Source of the DNA: Candidatus Alistipes intestinigallinarum
GTDB lineage: Bacteria; Bacteroidota; Bacteroidia; Bacteroidales; Rikenellaceae
Direction: 5' to 3'
Assembly (NCBI GenBank): GCA_019115745.1
Contig: DXDA01000068.1
Coordinates: 62,001-126,000, forward strand
Length of the DNA: 64,000 nt
Numbering within the stretch: position 1 is the first letter of the stretch; every line of letters starts with the position of its first letter. The notes under the pieces are model-generated. The model ran no database searches, had not been told where the DNA came from, and worked only from the letters and a program-made list of their open reading frames with translations. Of this stretch, positions 53,006 to 62,993 are shown in pieces. Made by a program: the position numbers and the translations under genes.

Positions 53006-53045
53006 ACGGAGAGAGCCCGGCTCGTAAGAGTCGGGCTCTCTCCGT
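53006..53045 (-). terminator. Terminator of the C1 peptidase gene, possibly also limiting the convergent small-ORF transcript
   Basis: 18-bp stem ACGGAGAGAGCCCGGCTC / GAGTCGGGCTCTCTCCGT, GTAA loop, T-rich on the minus strand. Confidence 0.8.
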
Positions 53046-53069
53046 ATGATCGTATCGGGGGCATCGGAT

Positions 53070-54266
53070 CTATTTCCAACCGAGTTTTTTGCGGATCTCT
53101 TTGGGAACAGCGTTCTTGTTGACCATGATGGACATGGTTTTGTACTCGACGAACGGACGGGAGAAGTACCAGAATCCGTCGTAGGGCGGGAGTACGTCCC
53201 AGGAGTTCTGAACCTTGAAATAGCGGTTTCCGGCCTGATCGGTGGCGGTTCCGACAATGACCATACCGTGATCGTCCGTGGTTTCGTAGTTGTCGAAGGC
53301 CTCCTGTCGCATCTGCTGGTCGATTTTGCGCTCTTTTCCGGGTTTGTCGAACTTGTAGAGGGCAGCCTCTTTTTCGCGTTCGGTGAGTTTTCCCCATTTT
53401 TCAGCCTCGGTTCCGCTCATTCCTTCGAGGTCGGCCTCGGGGATGATTCCGATGGCCTTCGTGCGGCTGAATCCCTTCTCGCTGACATCCGTACCCCAGG
53501 CTACGGTGTATCCGTTTTCCAGGGCGTAGTCGATGGTCTGCATCAGTTCATCCAGCGGCACGTTCCAAACCGTGGCCCACATCCAGTTGTCGGGGACCTC
53601 GATGATGAATTGCGAGTAGAAGGGGTGGTGCGTGAAGGAGGAGAGGTCAACATAGTCGTCCATCCGGATCGGGAGGGATTCGGCGAACGACTGGGGGGTG
53701 TACTCCTTGCCTTCGTAGGTGAAGGTCTCGGGGCAGGGGCCGAAATATTCATCGAGGATGGCGTTGAATCCGCGTTTCCAGGCGGTCGAGAGCGTTTTCG
53801 AGCCTCCGGAAGCCTGGATCACGGCATCGAGATAGGCCTTCAGCACGGCCGAGAGCTCATGGAAGTCGGGTTTTTCCGTTCCGTAGTTGAGCCCGGGATA
53901 GACGTCGAAGGGGACAATTCCATGCTGTTTGATCCCTTCTGTGACGTCGTGCGAGGCGCCGCCTTCGGCGAAGTTGAGCTCTCCGTGGAGGCGGACATAC
54001 TTCACGGCCTTGTCCATGAACGAATGGCGAACGATCCACATCTCGGAGAGGTGGATTTCGGGGCCTCCGGCGCGGAGGATCTCGCTTTCGAGCATCGTCA
54101 TCGTGGAGTAGCACCAGCAGGTTCCGCTGCGGTTCTGGTTTTTGACCGGCGTCGTGCGGATGATCTTCCCGTCGGTGAAGCGGTATCCCTCGATCGAGTC
54201 GGGGTTCTGGGCGACGGCTCCGAGAGCCATCCAGAGCGCCAGGGCGGATAGGAGCAGATTTTTCAT
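53070..54266 (-). CDS. C1-family (bleomycin hydrolase/aminopeptidase C-like) peptidase, secreted
   Basis: Signal peptide; PVKNQNRSGTCWCYSTMTMLESE, DDHGMVIVGTATDQAGNRYFKVQNSW. Confidence 0.93.
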   Translation of the reverse strand: MKNLLLSALALWMALGAVAQNPDSIEGYRFTDGKIIRTTPVKNQNRSGTCWCYSTMTMLESEILRAGGPEIHLSEMWIVRHSFMDKAVKYVRLHGELNFAEGGASHDVTEGIKQHGIVPFDVYPGLNYGTEKPDFHELSAVLKAYLDAVIQASGGSKTLSTAWKRGFNAILDEYFGPCPETFTYEGKEYTPQSFAESLPIRMDDYVDLSSFTHHPFYSQFIIEVPDNWMWATVWNVPLDELMQTIDYALENGYTVAWGTDVSEKGFSRTKAIGIIPEADLEGMSGTEAEKWGKLTEREKEAALYKFDKPGKERKIDQQMRQEAFDNYETTDDHGMVIVGTATDQAGNRYFKVQNSWDVLPPYDGFWYFSRPFVEYKTMSIMVNKNAVPKEIRKKLGWK

Positions 54267-54289
54267 CGTATCATCAGGTTTTGGGTTAC

Positions 54290-56587
54290 TTACTTTTTCG
54301 ATCCGGCAACGATCTTCAGACAGGCTTCGAGCGTAAGGTCTTCGGGTTTCGTTCCTTTGGGAATCCGGTAATTCTTGCCCTTGTAGGCGATGTATGCGCC
54401 GTATCGACCGTTCTTGACGAGCATGTCGGGATCCTCGGGGAAACTTTTCAGCGGGGTGTTGGCCGCAGCGGCAGCCGCCTGGTGTTCGCGGACGATCTCC
54501 ACGGCGCGTTCGTGGGTCAGCGTGTAGGGGTCGTCGCCCTTGGCCAGCGAGGCGAACGACTTTCCGTAGCGGACATACGGACCGTACTTGCCGAGTCCTA
54601 CGACGAGCTTTTCGCCGTCGAGTTCGCCGACCTCGCGGGGCAGCGCGAAGAGCTCCAGGGCCTCCTCCAGCGTGATCGACTCGATGAGCTGGCCCTTCTT
54701 GAGCGAAGCGAAGCGGCTCTTCTCGCCCTCGGCCCCTTCGATCTCGACCATCGGTCCGTAGCGGCCGATGCGGGCCTTGACGACGTGTCCGGTCTTGGGG
54801 TCATTGCCGAGGATGCGGTTTTCGCGGGGCTTGGAACTCTGGGTCGAGATGGCGTTGTCGACCATCTTGTGAAACGGCCCGTAGAAATCTCCGATCATCT
54901 TCTCCCAGGTGATGTCGCCTTCGGCGATGCGGTCGAACTCCTTCTCGACGTTGGCCGTGAAGTTGTAGTCGATGATCGGCGCGAACTGCTCTTCGAGGTA
55001 GTCGTTGACCACCATGCCGATATCGGTCGGGGAGAGTCGGCTCTTCTCCTTCCCGTAGTTTTCCGAGAGGGTTTCGCGCGCGATCTTTTCGCCCTTGAGC
55101 GTCAATTGGGTATAGGCTCGTTTCTGTCCCTCCTTGTTCTGCTTGACGACATATCCGCGGTTGATGATCGTGGTGATGGTCGGCGCATAGGTTGAAGGGC
55201 GCCCGATTCCCAGCTCTTCGAGCCGTTTGACGAGCGAAGCCTCGTTGTAGCGGGCCGGCGCGGAGGTAAATCGCTCCGTGGCGGTAATCTTTTCGGCCTG
55301 GAGCCGGTCTCCGGTCTTGAGCTTCGGCAGGCGGGCCTCTCCGCTCTCGGCGGCCTGGTCGTCATCCGTGGACTCGGAGTAGAGGCGCAGGAATCCGTCG
55401 AAACGGACAACTTCACCCTGAGCGACGAACTGTTGGTCGGATCCCGACATGTCGATGGTGATCGTGGTTCGGTCGAGCTCGGCGCAGACCATCTGCGAGG
55501 CGACGGTCCGTTTCCAGATCAGCTCGTAGAGCCGTTTCTCCTCGGCGGTTCCATCGATCTCCTGCCGTTCGATGTACGAGGGGCGGATGGCCTCGTGTGC
55601 CTCCTGTGCCCCTTTGGTTTTGGTCTTGTAATTGAACCAGCGGGAGTATTTCTCGCCGTACAGCTTGATAATCTCCTCCTTGCACTGGGCGAGTGCCTGC
55701 TGCGAGAGGTTCACGGAGTCGGTACGCATGTAGGTGATCAAACCCTGCTCGTAGAGGTGCTGGGCGACGGACATGGTACGCGATACGGACATGCCGAGTT
55801 TTCGTCCGGCCTCCTGCTGGAGCGTGGAGGTGGTGAACGGCGGGGCGGGATAGCGCTGTGCGGGCTTCTCCTCGGCCTTTGCGACGGTGAAGGTGGCGCC
55901 GATGCAGGAGTTGAGGAAGGCTTCGGCCTGCTCGACAGTTTCGAAGCGGGTCGGGAGTTCGGCCTTGAAGAGCGTTTTGTCGGGGTCGTCCGCGGCATGG
56001 AACTGAGCCACGACCCGGAAATAGGGCGTCGATCGGAATGCAATGATCTCGCGTTCGCGTTCGACGATCAGCCGCACGGCGACGGACTGAACGCGTCCTG
56101 CGGAGAGCGACGGCTTGACCTTCTTCCAGAGCACGGGCGAGAGTTCGAAACCGACCAGTCTGTCGAGGATTCGCCGGGCCTGCTGCGCGTTCACGAGGTC
56201 CATATTGACGGTTCTGGGTTTCTCGATGGCTTCGAGGATGGCGCGTTTGGTGATTTCGTGGAATACGATCCGTTTGGTCTGTTCGACGGGGAGCCCCAAC
56301 ACTTCGGTGAGGTGCCAAGCGATGGCTTCTCCTTCGCGGTCTTCATCGGATGCGAGCCATACGGTTTTCGATTTGGCGAGTTTGGCGAGTTCGTCGACGA
56401 CCTTTTTCTTGTCCGCGGGGATTTCGTAAACGGGTTTGAATCCCTGTTCGATATTGATTCCGAGGTCCTTTTTTGCCAGGTCGCGGATGTGTCCGAAGCT
56501 GGATTTCACGACGAAATCCTTTCCGAGAAACTTCTCGATGGTTTTGGCCTTTGCCGGGGACTCGACGATCACTAAATTGTCCTGCAT
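54290..56587 (-). CDS. topA: DNA topoisomerase I
   Basis: LVIVESPAKAKTIEKFLG, LASDEDREGEAIAWHL, GLITYMRTDSVNLS, LGIGRPSTYAPTI. Confidence 0.97.
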   Translation of the reverse strand: MQDNLVIVESPAKAKTIEKFLGKDFVVKSSFGHIRDLAKKDLGINIEQGFKPVYEIPADKKKVVDELAKLAKSKTVWLASDEDREGEAIAWHLTEVLGLPVEQTKRIVFHEITKRAILEAIEKPRTVNMDLVNAQQARRILDRLVGFELSPVLWKKVKPSLSAGRVQSVAVRLIVEREREIIAFRSTPYFRVVAQFHAADDPDKTLFKAELPTRFETVEQAEAFLNSCIGATFTVAKAEEKPAQRYPAPPFTTSTLQQEAGRKLGMSVSRTMSVAQHLYEQGLITYMRTDSVNLSQQALAQCKEEIIKLYGEKYSRWFNYKTKTKGAQEAHEAIRPSYIERQEIDGTAEEKRLYELIWKRTVASQMVCAELDRTTITIDMSGSDQQFVAQGEVVRFDGFLRLYSESTDDDQAAESGEARLPKLKTGDRLQAEKITATERFTSAPARYNEASLVKRLEELGIGRPSTYAPTITTIINRGYVVKQNKEGQKRAYTQLTLKGEKIARETLSENYGKEKSRLSPTDIGMVVNDYLEEQFAPIIDYNFTANVEKEFDRIAEGDITWEKMIGDFYGPFHKMVDNAISTQSSKPRENRILGNDPKTGHVVKARIGRYGPMVEIEGAEGEKSRFASLKKGQLIESITLEEALELFALPREVGELDGEKLVVGLGKYGPYVRYGKSFASLAKGDDPYTLTHERAVEIVREHQAAAAAANTPLKSFPEDPDMLVKNGRYGAYIAYKGKNYRIPKGTKPEDLTLEACLKIVAGSKK

Positions 56588-56660
56588 TTGTCTTTGATGT
56601 CTTGAAATGCGAAAACCTAAGCATTACACTTAGGTTCCGCCAAACGTTTTTTTCGAGGGT

Positions 56661-58382
56661 TTACTTGATGAGGTTGTATGCCAGGTCGAAACGGATCGGG
56701 CATTCGGGGGCAGCATCGTCGGTTGAAGCCCCCTGGAATACACCGAACGAGTTGGTGTAGAGGCTGTATGCTTCGGGCCCGATGTATACCTTCCGGTAAC
56801 TGATTCCGTCCCAGTCGATCGCCTTTTCCCAGGCGTCGTACCGTTCGTCGAAGGAGTCGGTGTCGGCCGGATCGGGATACTCCGCGCCTGCCGCCGTTTT
56901 GGCCTTGATGTAGTTGTTCCAGAGCTGCTGGAGGTATCCCGTGATGTTGATGACGTAGCATCCGCGGCTTCGGTTGACATATCCTCCGTATGCGAGCGTC
57001 GTGCTGTAGTTCTGCTCGTAGGTGTAGGCGTAGTCGGAAATCGGGGTCAGGCTCTTGTAATTGGTGTAAAGTCCCAACCGGCTGGGTGCGGCATCCATCT
57101 CCTTGATGAGCGACATGAGCGGGGATCCCGTCTCACCGTCGCCGGGGTTTGGGTCGAGGCTTCCCCAGTCGTAGCTGCTGCCGGTGAAGTAGACCGACAT
57201 GCGGGCCTGGCTGAAGGCGAGGGTTTGGAAATCCTTCCCGTCCTTGGCGTTTTCCTCGGCGATTTTCTCTTCGAGTGTTGCGAAGAACCCGGGGGTGAAT
57301 GTCATCTCGGTGATGGCGCCGCCGAGCCCCTCGACGCGGAACTGCGTAACGGGCTTTCGGGTATCCGCCTCGTTGCTGGCGGGCTCCTGAGCATCGGTCT
57401 TCTGATCGAACTTCAACTCCGGCACCTGAATCTGCGAGTAGTCGTGCTCGATGGAGTTCACCGATACATTTCCGTGCTCGACGTAGGAGTCGTAGAAGTA
57501 GAGGACCATTCCGATGGTATCCTTGATGAGCGAGGGGTCGCTTTCGACGCGGTTCCGGCCGAATATCGACAATCCGGAAGCGTCGAGCGACGTGGCGTAA
57601 ATCGTACCCGCATTGGTGCCCTCCTTGGTTACGGGGTATGCGGGATCGGGGGTGATGTAGAGTCCGGGGAACTCCTCGATGAAATACTCCAGGCTGTCGG
57701 CCGAATAGATCGAGTATTTGTCCTTGTAGGTGCCCTCCTGGAGCATCAGTCTTCTGATGTATTTTTTTCCGGACTCGGTGGGGGTCATGGTGACGGCGGT
57801 TGTCGTCGAGGGGTATTTTCCTTCGCCTCCGAGCGTAAAGCGGAAGAGGGGTTCTTCGTCGGTATTGACGGTCTGTTTGTCGGGCTGGAACCCGAGGTAG
57901 AAGGTCGTATCGCTGCTCTCCCGGTTGGTGATGTAGTCGTTGCTGAGGATCTCGTAGACGGCGAAGTGCTGCTCGGTGAGGGTATCGGCGCCGAAAGCGG
58001 TGATACTGAGCAGGAGCTGTGCGGAGTCGAAGATGGGCATGTATCCGAAGTAGTCTTCGGGCACGGCGTAATAGCTGACCATCTGCGAGAGGAATCCGGC
58101 TTTTCGTTCTCCGATGGAGTCGTTCACCTGCATTCCGAAATATCCATAGGATATGTTTGAGCTGACGATGGAGTCGGTCTGGAAGAGTCGGGTTTCGACG
58201 TATTTTTTGGGATTCAGGCCGTCGATCGTGATGAATCCGGCTCTCATTTGCTGGTTGTCGGGGATGAGGTTTCCACCGAGCGTGTCATCCACCGAGGTGC
58301 AACTGCCGAGCGCCAGGGCCCCGGCGAGGACCCCGCAAAGGTTCCGGACCGACAGCCGGCAGAAGTTATTGAATCGCTTCAT
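56661..58382 (-). CDS. DUF4270-type lipoprotein
   Basis: Start at MKRFNNFCRLSVRNLCGVLAGALALGSCTSVDDTLGGNLIPDNQQ; synteny with glycogen/starch synthase-like gene. Confidence 0.82.
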   Translation of the reverse strand: MKRFNNFCRLSVRNLCGVLAGALALGSCTSVDDTLGGNLIPDNQQMRAGFITIDGLNPKKYVETRLFQTDSIVSSNISYGYFGMQVNDSIGERKAGFLSQMVSYYAVPEDYFGYMPIFDSAQLLLSITAFGADTLTEQHFAVYEILSNDYITNRESSDTTFYLGFQPDKQTVNTDEEPLFRFTLGGEGKYPSTTTAVTMTPTESGKKYIRRLMLQEGTYKDKYSIYSADSLEYFIEEFPGLYITPDPAYPVTKEGTNAGTIYATSLDASGLSIFGRNRVESDPSLIKDTIGMVLYFYDSYVEHGNVSVNSIEHDYSQIQVPELKFDQKTDAQEPASNEADTRKPVTQFRVEGLGGAITEMTFTPGFFATLEEKIAEENAKDGKDFQTLAFSQARMSVYFTGSSYDWGSLDPNPGDGETGSPLMSLIKEMDAAPSRLGLYTNYKSLTPISDYAYTYEQNYSTTLAYGGYVNRSRGCYVINITGYLQQLWNNYIKAKTAAGAEYPDPADTDSFDERYDAWEKAIDWDGISYRKVYIGPEAYSLYTNSFGVFQGASTDDAAPECPIRFDLAYNLIK

Positions 58383-59172
58383 AGAATCGGTTGTAATTAT
58401 CGAAAAAGTCGTCGGCCTCGGGGTTCTGGTATTCGAGGATGGGTTTTCCGGAGTTCCGGGCCCATTCGAGCACCTTCGGGTCGACATCCGGGGATGCGGC
58501 GACCACACCGTCGGCATAATCCATAACGAATCGACAGAGATTTTCGTATGAAGGGATGTCGAGCAGGCAAAGATTTTTATCATTGACGCCCTCTCCGGCG
58601 ATTTTTTCGCGGAATCCGGGGTCGAGCGATTCCGGGAACGCCTCGTTGTAGAGGGAAACGACGACCTTGACATCCCGGAAGATGGGGTCGTCGGCGAACA
58701 CGCGTTTGAGGTATACGGGGACCACCGCGGCGAACCACCCGTGGCAATGGACGATGGAGGGTGTCCACCGGAGTTTCTTGACGGTTTCGAGGACTCCTCG
58801 TGCGAAGAAGATGGCGCGTTCGTCGTTGTCGGGGAAGTAGGTGCCGTCGGGCTCCGTGAGCACGGCCTTTCTGGAGAAGTAGTCGTCGTTGTCGATGAAG
58901 TAGATCTGTACGCGGGCTGCGGGGATCGAAGCGACCTTGATGATGAGTTGGTGGTCGTTGTCGTCGATGATGAGGTTCATTCCGGAGAGTCGGATGACCT
59001 CGTGCAGTTGGTGTCTGCGTTCGTTGATGCAACCGTAGCGGGGCATGAAGGTTCGGATCTCATTTCCCCGTTCCTGCATAGCCTGTGTCAAGGCACGGCA
59101 CAGCCGGGACTCCTCCGTTTCGGGGAGATAGGGTGTAATTTCCTGACACACGTACAGAATCTTGTTCGCCAT
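58366..59172 (-). CDS. Glycogen/starch synthase N-terminal-domain protein (GT5-like, short)
   Basis: KILYVCQEITPYLPETEESRLCRAL, DIPSIVHCHGWFAAVVPVYLK-type blocks (TPSIVHCHGWFAAVVPVYLKRVF). Confidence 0.85.
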   Translation of the reverse strand: MANKILYVCQEITPYLPETEESRLCRALTQAMQERGNEIRTFMPRYGCINERRHQLHEVIRLSGMNLIIDDNDHQLIIKVASIPAARVQIYFIDNDDYFSRKAVLTEPDGTYFPDNDERAIFFARGVLETVKKLRWTPSIVHCHGWFAAVVPVYLKRVFADDPIFRDVKVVVSLYNEAFPESLDPGFREKIAGEGVNDKNLCLLDIPSYENLCRFVMDYADGVVAASPDVDPKVLEWARNSGKPILEYQNPEADDFFDNYNRFYEAIQ

Positions 59173-59211
59173 TTTCCTGGGGGTTTCTCCGTGCAAAGAT
59201 ACGAAAAAAAA

Positions 59212-60261
59212 TTAAAGAATGAGCATAGCGTCGCCGTAAGTCCCGAAGCGGTATCCCTCCTCACGTGCGACCTTGTAGGCGTTCATGACGGTATCGTATC
59301 CGCCGAATGCGGCGACCATCATCAATTGGGTGGAGTATGGGAGGTGGAAGTTGGTGACCATTGCGTTTGCGACCGTAAAGTCGTAGGGTGCGAAGATGAA
59401 CTTGTTGGTCCACCCCTCCATGGGTTTGATCATGCCGTTTGTGGAGACGGCGGTTTCGAGGGTCCGCATGACGGTTGTACCGATCGCCACGACCTTGTGT
59501 CCCAGCTCTTTGGCGGAGTTTACGGCGGCGGCGGCCTCTTCGGTCACGAAGAACTGTTCGGAATCCATCTTGTGTTTGGAGAGGTCTTCGACGTCTACGG
59601 TCCGGAAGTTTCCGAGTCCGACGTGCAGGGTTACGAATGCGCGGTCGATGCCCTTGATCTCCATGCGCTTCATGAGGTGCTTCGAGAAGTGCATTCCGGC
59701 CGTCGGGGCGGCGACGGCGCCTTCATGAGCCGCGAAGATGGTCTGATATCGCTCGGCGTCTTCGGGTTCGACCTTTTCGCGGACCCACCTGGGCAGGGGA
59801 GTCTCACCGAGGGCGAAGAGCGCCTTTTTGAACTCCTCGTAGGATCCGTCGAAGAGGAACCGGAGGGTTCGTCCCCGGGAGGTGGTGTTGTCGATGACCT
59901 CGGCGACGAGCAGGTCGTCGTCTCCGAAGTAGAGTTTGTTTCCGATTCGGATCTTTCGGGCGGGGTCGACGAGCACGTCCCAGAGCCGGAGTTCGCGGTT
60001 GAGTTCGCGGAGGAGGAATATTTCGATTTCAGCGCCGGTTTTCTCCTTGTTTCCGTAGAGGCGAGCGGGGAATACCTTGGTGTCGTTGAATACGAAGAGG
60101 TCCTTTTCGTCGAAATATTCGATGATGTCCTTGAAAATGCGGTGTTCGATGGAACCTTTCGCGCGGTTGATGACCATCAGACGGGATTCGTCCCGATTTT
60201 CGGCCGGATATTTGGCCAGCATTTCGGGGGCAAAATCGTACCCGTATTGCGATAACTTCAT
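59212..60261 (-). CDS. queA: tRNA preQ1(34) S-adenosylmethionine ribosyltransferase-isomerase
   Basis: [61 protein letters not shown]. Confidence 0.97.
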   Translation of the reverse strand: MKLSQYGYDFAPEMLAKYPAENRDESRLMVINRAKGSIEHRIFKDIIEYFDEKDLFVFNDTKVFPARLYGNKEKTGAEIEIFLLRELNRELRLWDVLVDPARKIRIGNKLYFGDDDLLVAEVIDNTTSRGRTLRFLFDGSYEEFKKALFALGETPLPRWVREKVEPEDAERYQTIFAAHEGAVAAPTAGMHFSKHLMKRMEIKGIDRAFVTLHVGLGNFRTVDVEDLSKHKMDSEQFFVTEEAAAAVNSAKELGHKVVAIGTTVMRTLETAVSTNGMIKPMEGWTNKFIFAPYDFTVANAMVTNFHLPYSTQLMMVAAFGGYDTVMNAYKVAREEGYRFGTYGDAMLIL

Positions 60262-60323
60262 AGGTGCAACGCTTTTTTAACGTTCAGAAAATAAAACAGA
60301 TTATTTTCTATACGTAAAAAGAG

Positions 60324-61040
60324 TCATTTTGTTTCAAGATTTTGTAAATTTTCCAGGAAATTGTCGAGATTCCAGGCATTTTCGAGGGTAAAACCGCCAC
60401 TTCGGGTTCTCCGCAGGCCGGTCAGATGGGCTCCGCTGTGGAGTGCGATTCCGATTTCGTTTGCGAGCGAGCGGATGTAGGTACCCTTGCTGCAGCGCAC
60501 GCGGATCTTCAGCCGGGGGAGTTCGCATTCGAGGATCTCCATCTCGTAAATATGGATAAGGGCCTGCCTGACGGCAACCTCTTCTCCGGCGCGGGCGAGT
60601 TCGTAGGCGCGAGTGCCGTCGATCTTCTTGGCGGAGTAGACGGGCGGGGTCTGGAGCCGCTCTCCGGTCAGCTCCGCCAAGGCTTTTTCGACGGCTTCGC
60701 GGGTGATGTGCTCCCAGGGATAGGTCCGGTCGATTTCGTGTTCGAGGTCGTAGCTGGGGGTCGTGGCCCCGAGCATGACATCGGCAATATACTCCTTCTC
60801 CTCGGCCTGGAGGGCGTCGACCATCTTGGTGGCACGTCCGATGCAGACGAGCAGGATGCCCGTCGCCAGGGGGTCGAGCGTTCCGGCGTGCCCGACCTTG
60901 ATGCGGCGGTAACCGAGTTTTCGGAGCGAGAACTTGATTTTTCGCACGACATCGGTGGAGGTCCAGCGCAGGGGCTTGTCCAGGACGGCGATGTACCCCT
61001 CCTCGAAATTGATACCGCGGAGTTCCATCTCTTCGCTCAT
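60324..61040 (-). CDS. truB: tRNA pseudouridine(55) synthase
   Basis: LDKPLRWTSTDVVRKI, VGHAGTLDPLATGILLVCIGRATK, CSKGTYIRSLANEIG. Confidence 0.97.
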   Translation of the reverse strand: MSEEMELRGINFEEGYIAVLDKPLRWTSTDVVRKIKFSLRKLGYRRIKVGHAGTLDPLATGILLVCIGRATKMVDALQAEEKEYIADVMLGATTPSYDLEHEIDRTYPWEHITREAVEKALAELTGERLQTPPVYSAKKIDGTRAYELARAGEEVAVRQALIHIYEMEILECELPRLKIRVRCSKGTYIRSLANEIGIALHSGAHLTGLRRTRSGGFTLENAWNLDNFLENLQNLETK

Positions 61041-61831
61041 CAGAACAGGTAGCTTGCGATGGAGACGATTCCGGCCAGTGCGCAGTAGACGGCGAACCAG
61101 ATCAGACGTCCCCGTTTGACGATTTCGAGCATGAACTTGCAGGCCAGACACCCCGTGATGAACGATGCGGCAAACCCGGCGATCAGGGGCACGACCTCGA
61201 CTCCGGCCGTGAGGTCGCCCTTTACGGCTTCGAGGAGCGTTTCGCCGAGAATGGGGGCGAGGACCATCAGGAAGGAGAACTGGGCGACGGCGGCCTTTTT
61301 GTTTCCGAGGAGGAGTCCGGTAGCGATGGTCGATCCGGACCGGGAGAGTCCGGGCATGGCGGCACAGGCCTGGGCGAGTCCGATGATGAAAGCGTCGCGG
61401 TAGGAGATGGTCTCCTTCTGTCTGGGTTTTGCGTAGTAGGCGAATGCGAGCAGGGCCGCGGTCAGGAGGAGCATGGCGCCGACGACCACGAGGATGTAGG
61501 GTGCGTCGAGCAGGGCATTGATCTGGTCTTTGAGGAGGAATCCGACGATTCCGATGGGGATCATCGAGACGATGATCTTGAGGATGTATGCCTGCTCATC
61601 ATTGAAGTGTCGGGAGAAGAGCCCCTTGAGGAGTCTTCGGATTTCGCTCCAGAGCACGACGATCGTACTCAGGACGGTTGCGGCATGGAGCGCGACGTCG
61701 AAGGTGAGGTTTTCTTCGAGCTGTACGCCGAGCAACTCCTTGGCGATCTGGAGGTGACCGCTGCTCGAAACGGGGAGGAATTCGGTGATTCCCTGTACGA
61801 TGCCCAGCAGAATGGCCTGTAAAGTATCCAT
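61040..61831 (-). CDS. uppP: Undecaprenyl-diphosphate phosphatase
   Basis: [37 protein letters not shown]. Confidence 0.97.
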   Translation of the reverse strand: MDTLQAILLGIVQGITEFLPVSSSGHLQIAKELLGVQLEENLTFDVALHAATVLSTIVVLWSEIRRLLKGLFSRHFNDEQAYILKIIVSMIPIGIVGFLLKDQINALLDAPYILVVVGAMLLLTAALLAFAYYAKPRQKETISYRDAFIIGLAQACAAMPGLSRSGSTIATGLLLGNKKAAVAQFSFLMVLAPILGETLLEAVKGDLTAGVEVVPLIAGFAASFITGCLACKFMLEIVKRGRLIWFAVYCALAGIVSIASYLF

Positions 61832-61850
61832 CGTGACGAGTTGGTTTGGT

Positions 61851-62111
61851 TTAGTTGAAACGTTTCAGAATGGCGTAGATTTCGAATGCGAAGCCGCCGA
61901 TCACGAGGATGGGTGCGAGGGTGATTCTGCGCCAGGAGAACATGGCATAGTTGAATTCGTCGGGGGAGTCGCTTCCGCCTCCGGCCATGAGGATGAATCC
62001 GAGGAGGATGACGGCGAACCCGATTGCCAGCATGATATAATTGCGGCGGGTAAGGGGCATCCGCTCGTTTTGTTTTTGGTGTTCGGGGTTCTGGGTCTGT
62101 TTCTTTTCCAT
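61851..62111 (-). CDS. DUF3098 small membrane protein
   Basis: 86 aa, two TM helices, [31 protein letters not shown]; located between uppP and ftsX. Confidence 0.85.
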   Translation of the reverse strand: MEKKQTQNPEHQKQNERMPLTRRNYIMLAIGFAVILLGFILMAGGGSDSPDEFNYAMFSWRRITLAPILVIGGFAFEIYAILKRFN

Positions 62112-62993
62112 TTAATAAAGGTATATCTTGTTGGACTTCATGTTTACGAATTTGTTGAGCGCCGCGAAGGTGAAGAGCCCGGATATGACGACGCCTCCGA
62201 CGATCATCGCGCCGAGAATAATGGCTATTTTGCGGATCTCGGCGAAGGTCGTCAGCTCGGGAACGGCCTCGTTGAGCCCGTACACGGCCAGGACGAAGAG
62301 GATGGCGGCGGCGACTCCGGCGATGATTCCCTGGGTGATGCTGCTTCCGAGGAACGGCTTCATGATGAACCACTTGGTAGCTCCGACGAGCTTCATGGTG
62401 TTGATCAGATAGCGTTTCGAGAAGATGGCCAGGCGAATGGTGTTGCTCAGCAGGATGAGCGAGATGACGAGCAGTGCGCCGCCGAAGAGGATCAGCACGA
62501 GGCGGATCTTGTTCACCGTTGCGTGCAGCCGCTGTGCCATGCGGGCCGGGTAGGATACGTGTTCGACTCCTGGGATGCGCTCCACGGCGGCGATGAAATC
62601 GTCGAGGAGCTGCTGGTCTTCGGAGGCGGCCGAGAGGGTGAGTTCGAAGGAGTCGAGCAGGGGGTTCTCCTGGAGGATCTCCTCGAATTCGGCACCGAAC
62701 ATCTTGCGGAATTCGGCATCCTGGGCCTTTTCGTCGCGCGGGGAGAAGCGGATGGCGGTGACGATCTGCTCTTCGGCGAGTCGTTTTTCGATTTCGGCGC
62801 GCTGGTCGTCGGAGATGTCGTTCCGGAGCTCCACGGTGACGGTGATACTCTCCTGGAGCGTGTGTGCGACCTTCAGGGCGGCGGCCATCAGATAGCCTAC
62901 CGATCCCAGGAGGAACAGGACGAGGGCGATGCTGACGGTCGAGACGATGTATGAGTTGCGGACTTTCCGCTTGAGACGTTTGTCATCCTTCAT
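62112..62993 (-). CDS. ftsX: Cell division protein FtsX
   Basis: Four TM helices, ECD with VEHVSYPAR, LSNTIRLAIFSKRYLINTMKLVGATKWFIMKPF. Confidence 0.93.
   Translation of the reverse strand: MKDDKRLKRKVRNSYIVSTVSIALVLFLLGSVGYLMAAALKVAHTLQESITVTVELRNDISDDQRAEIEKRLAEEQIVTAIRFSPRDEKAQDAEFRKMFGAEFEEILQENPLLDSFELTLSAASEDQQLLDDFIAAVERIPGVEHVSYPARMAQRLHATVNKIRLVLILFGGALLVISLILLSNTIRLAIFSKRYLINTMKLVGATKWFIMKPFLGSSITQGIIAGVAAAILFVLAVYGLNEAVPELTTFAEIRKIAIILGAMIVGGVVISGLFTFAALNKFVNMKSNKIYLY

Noticed and set aside
58741-60255. 504-aa plus ORF
   Set aside because: Antisense to the glycogen-synthase-like gene and queA; V/E/D/G-rich shadow.
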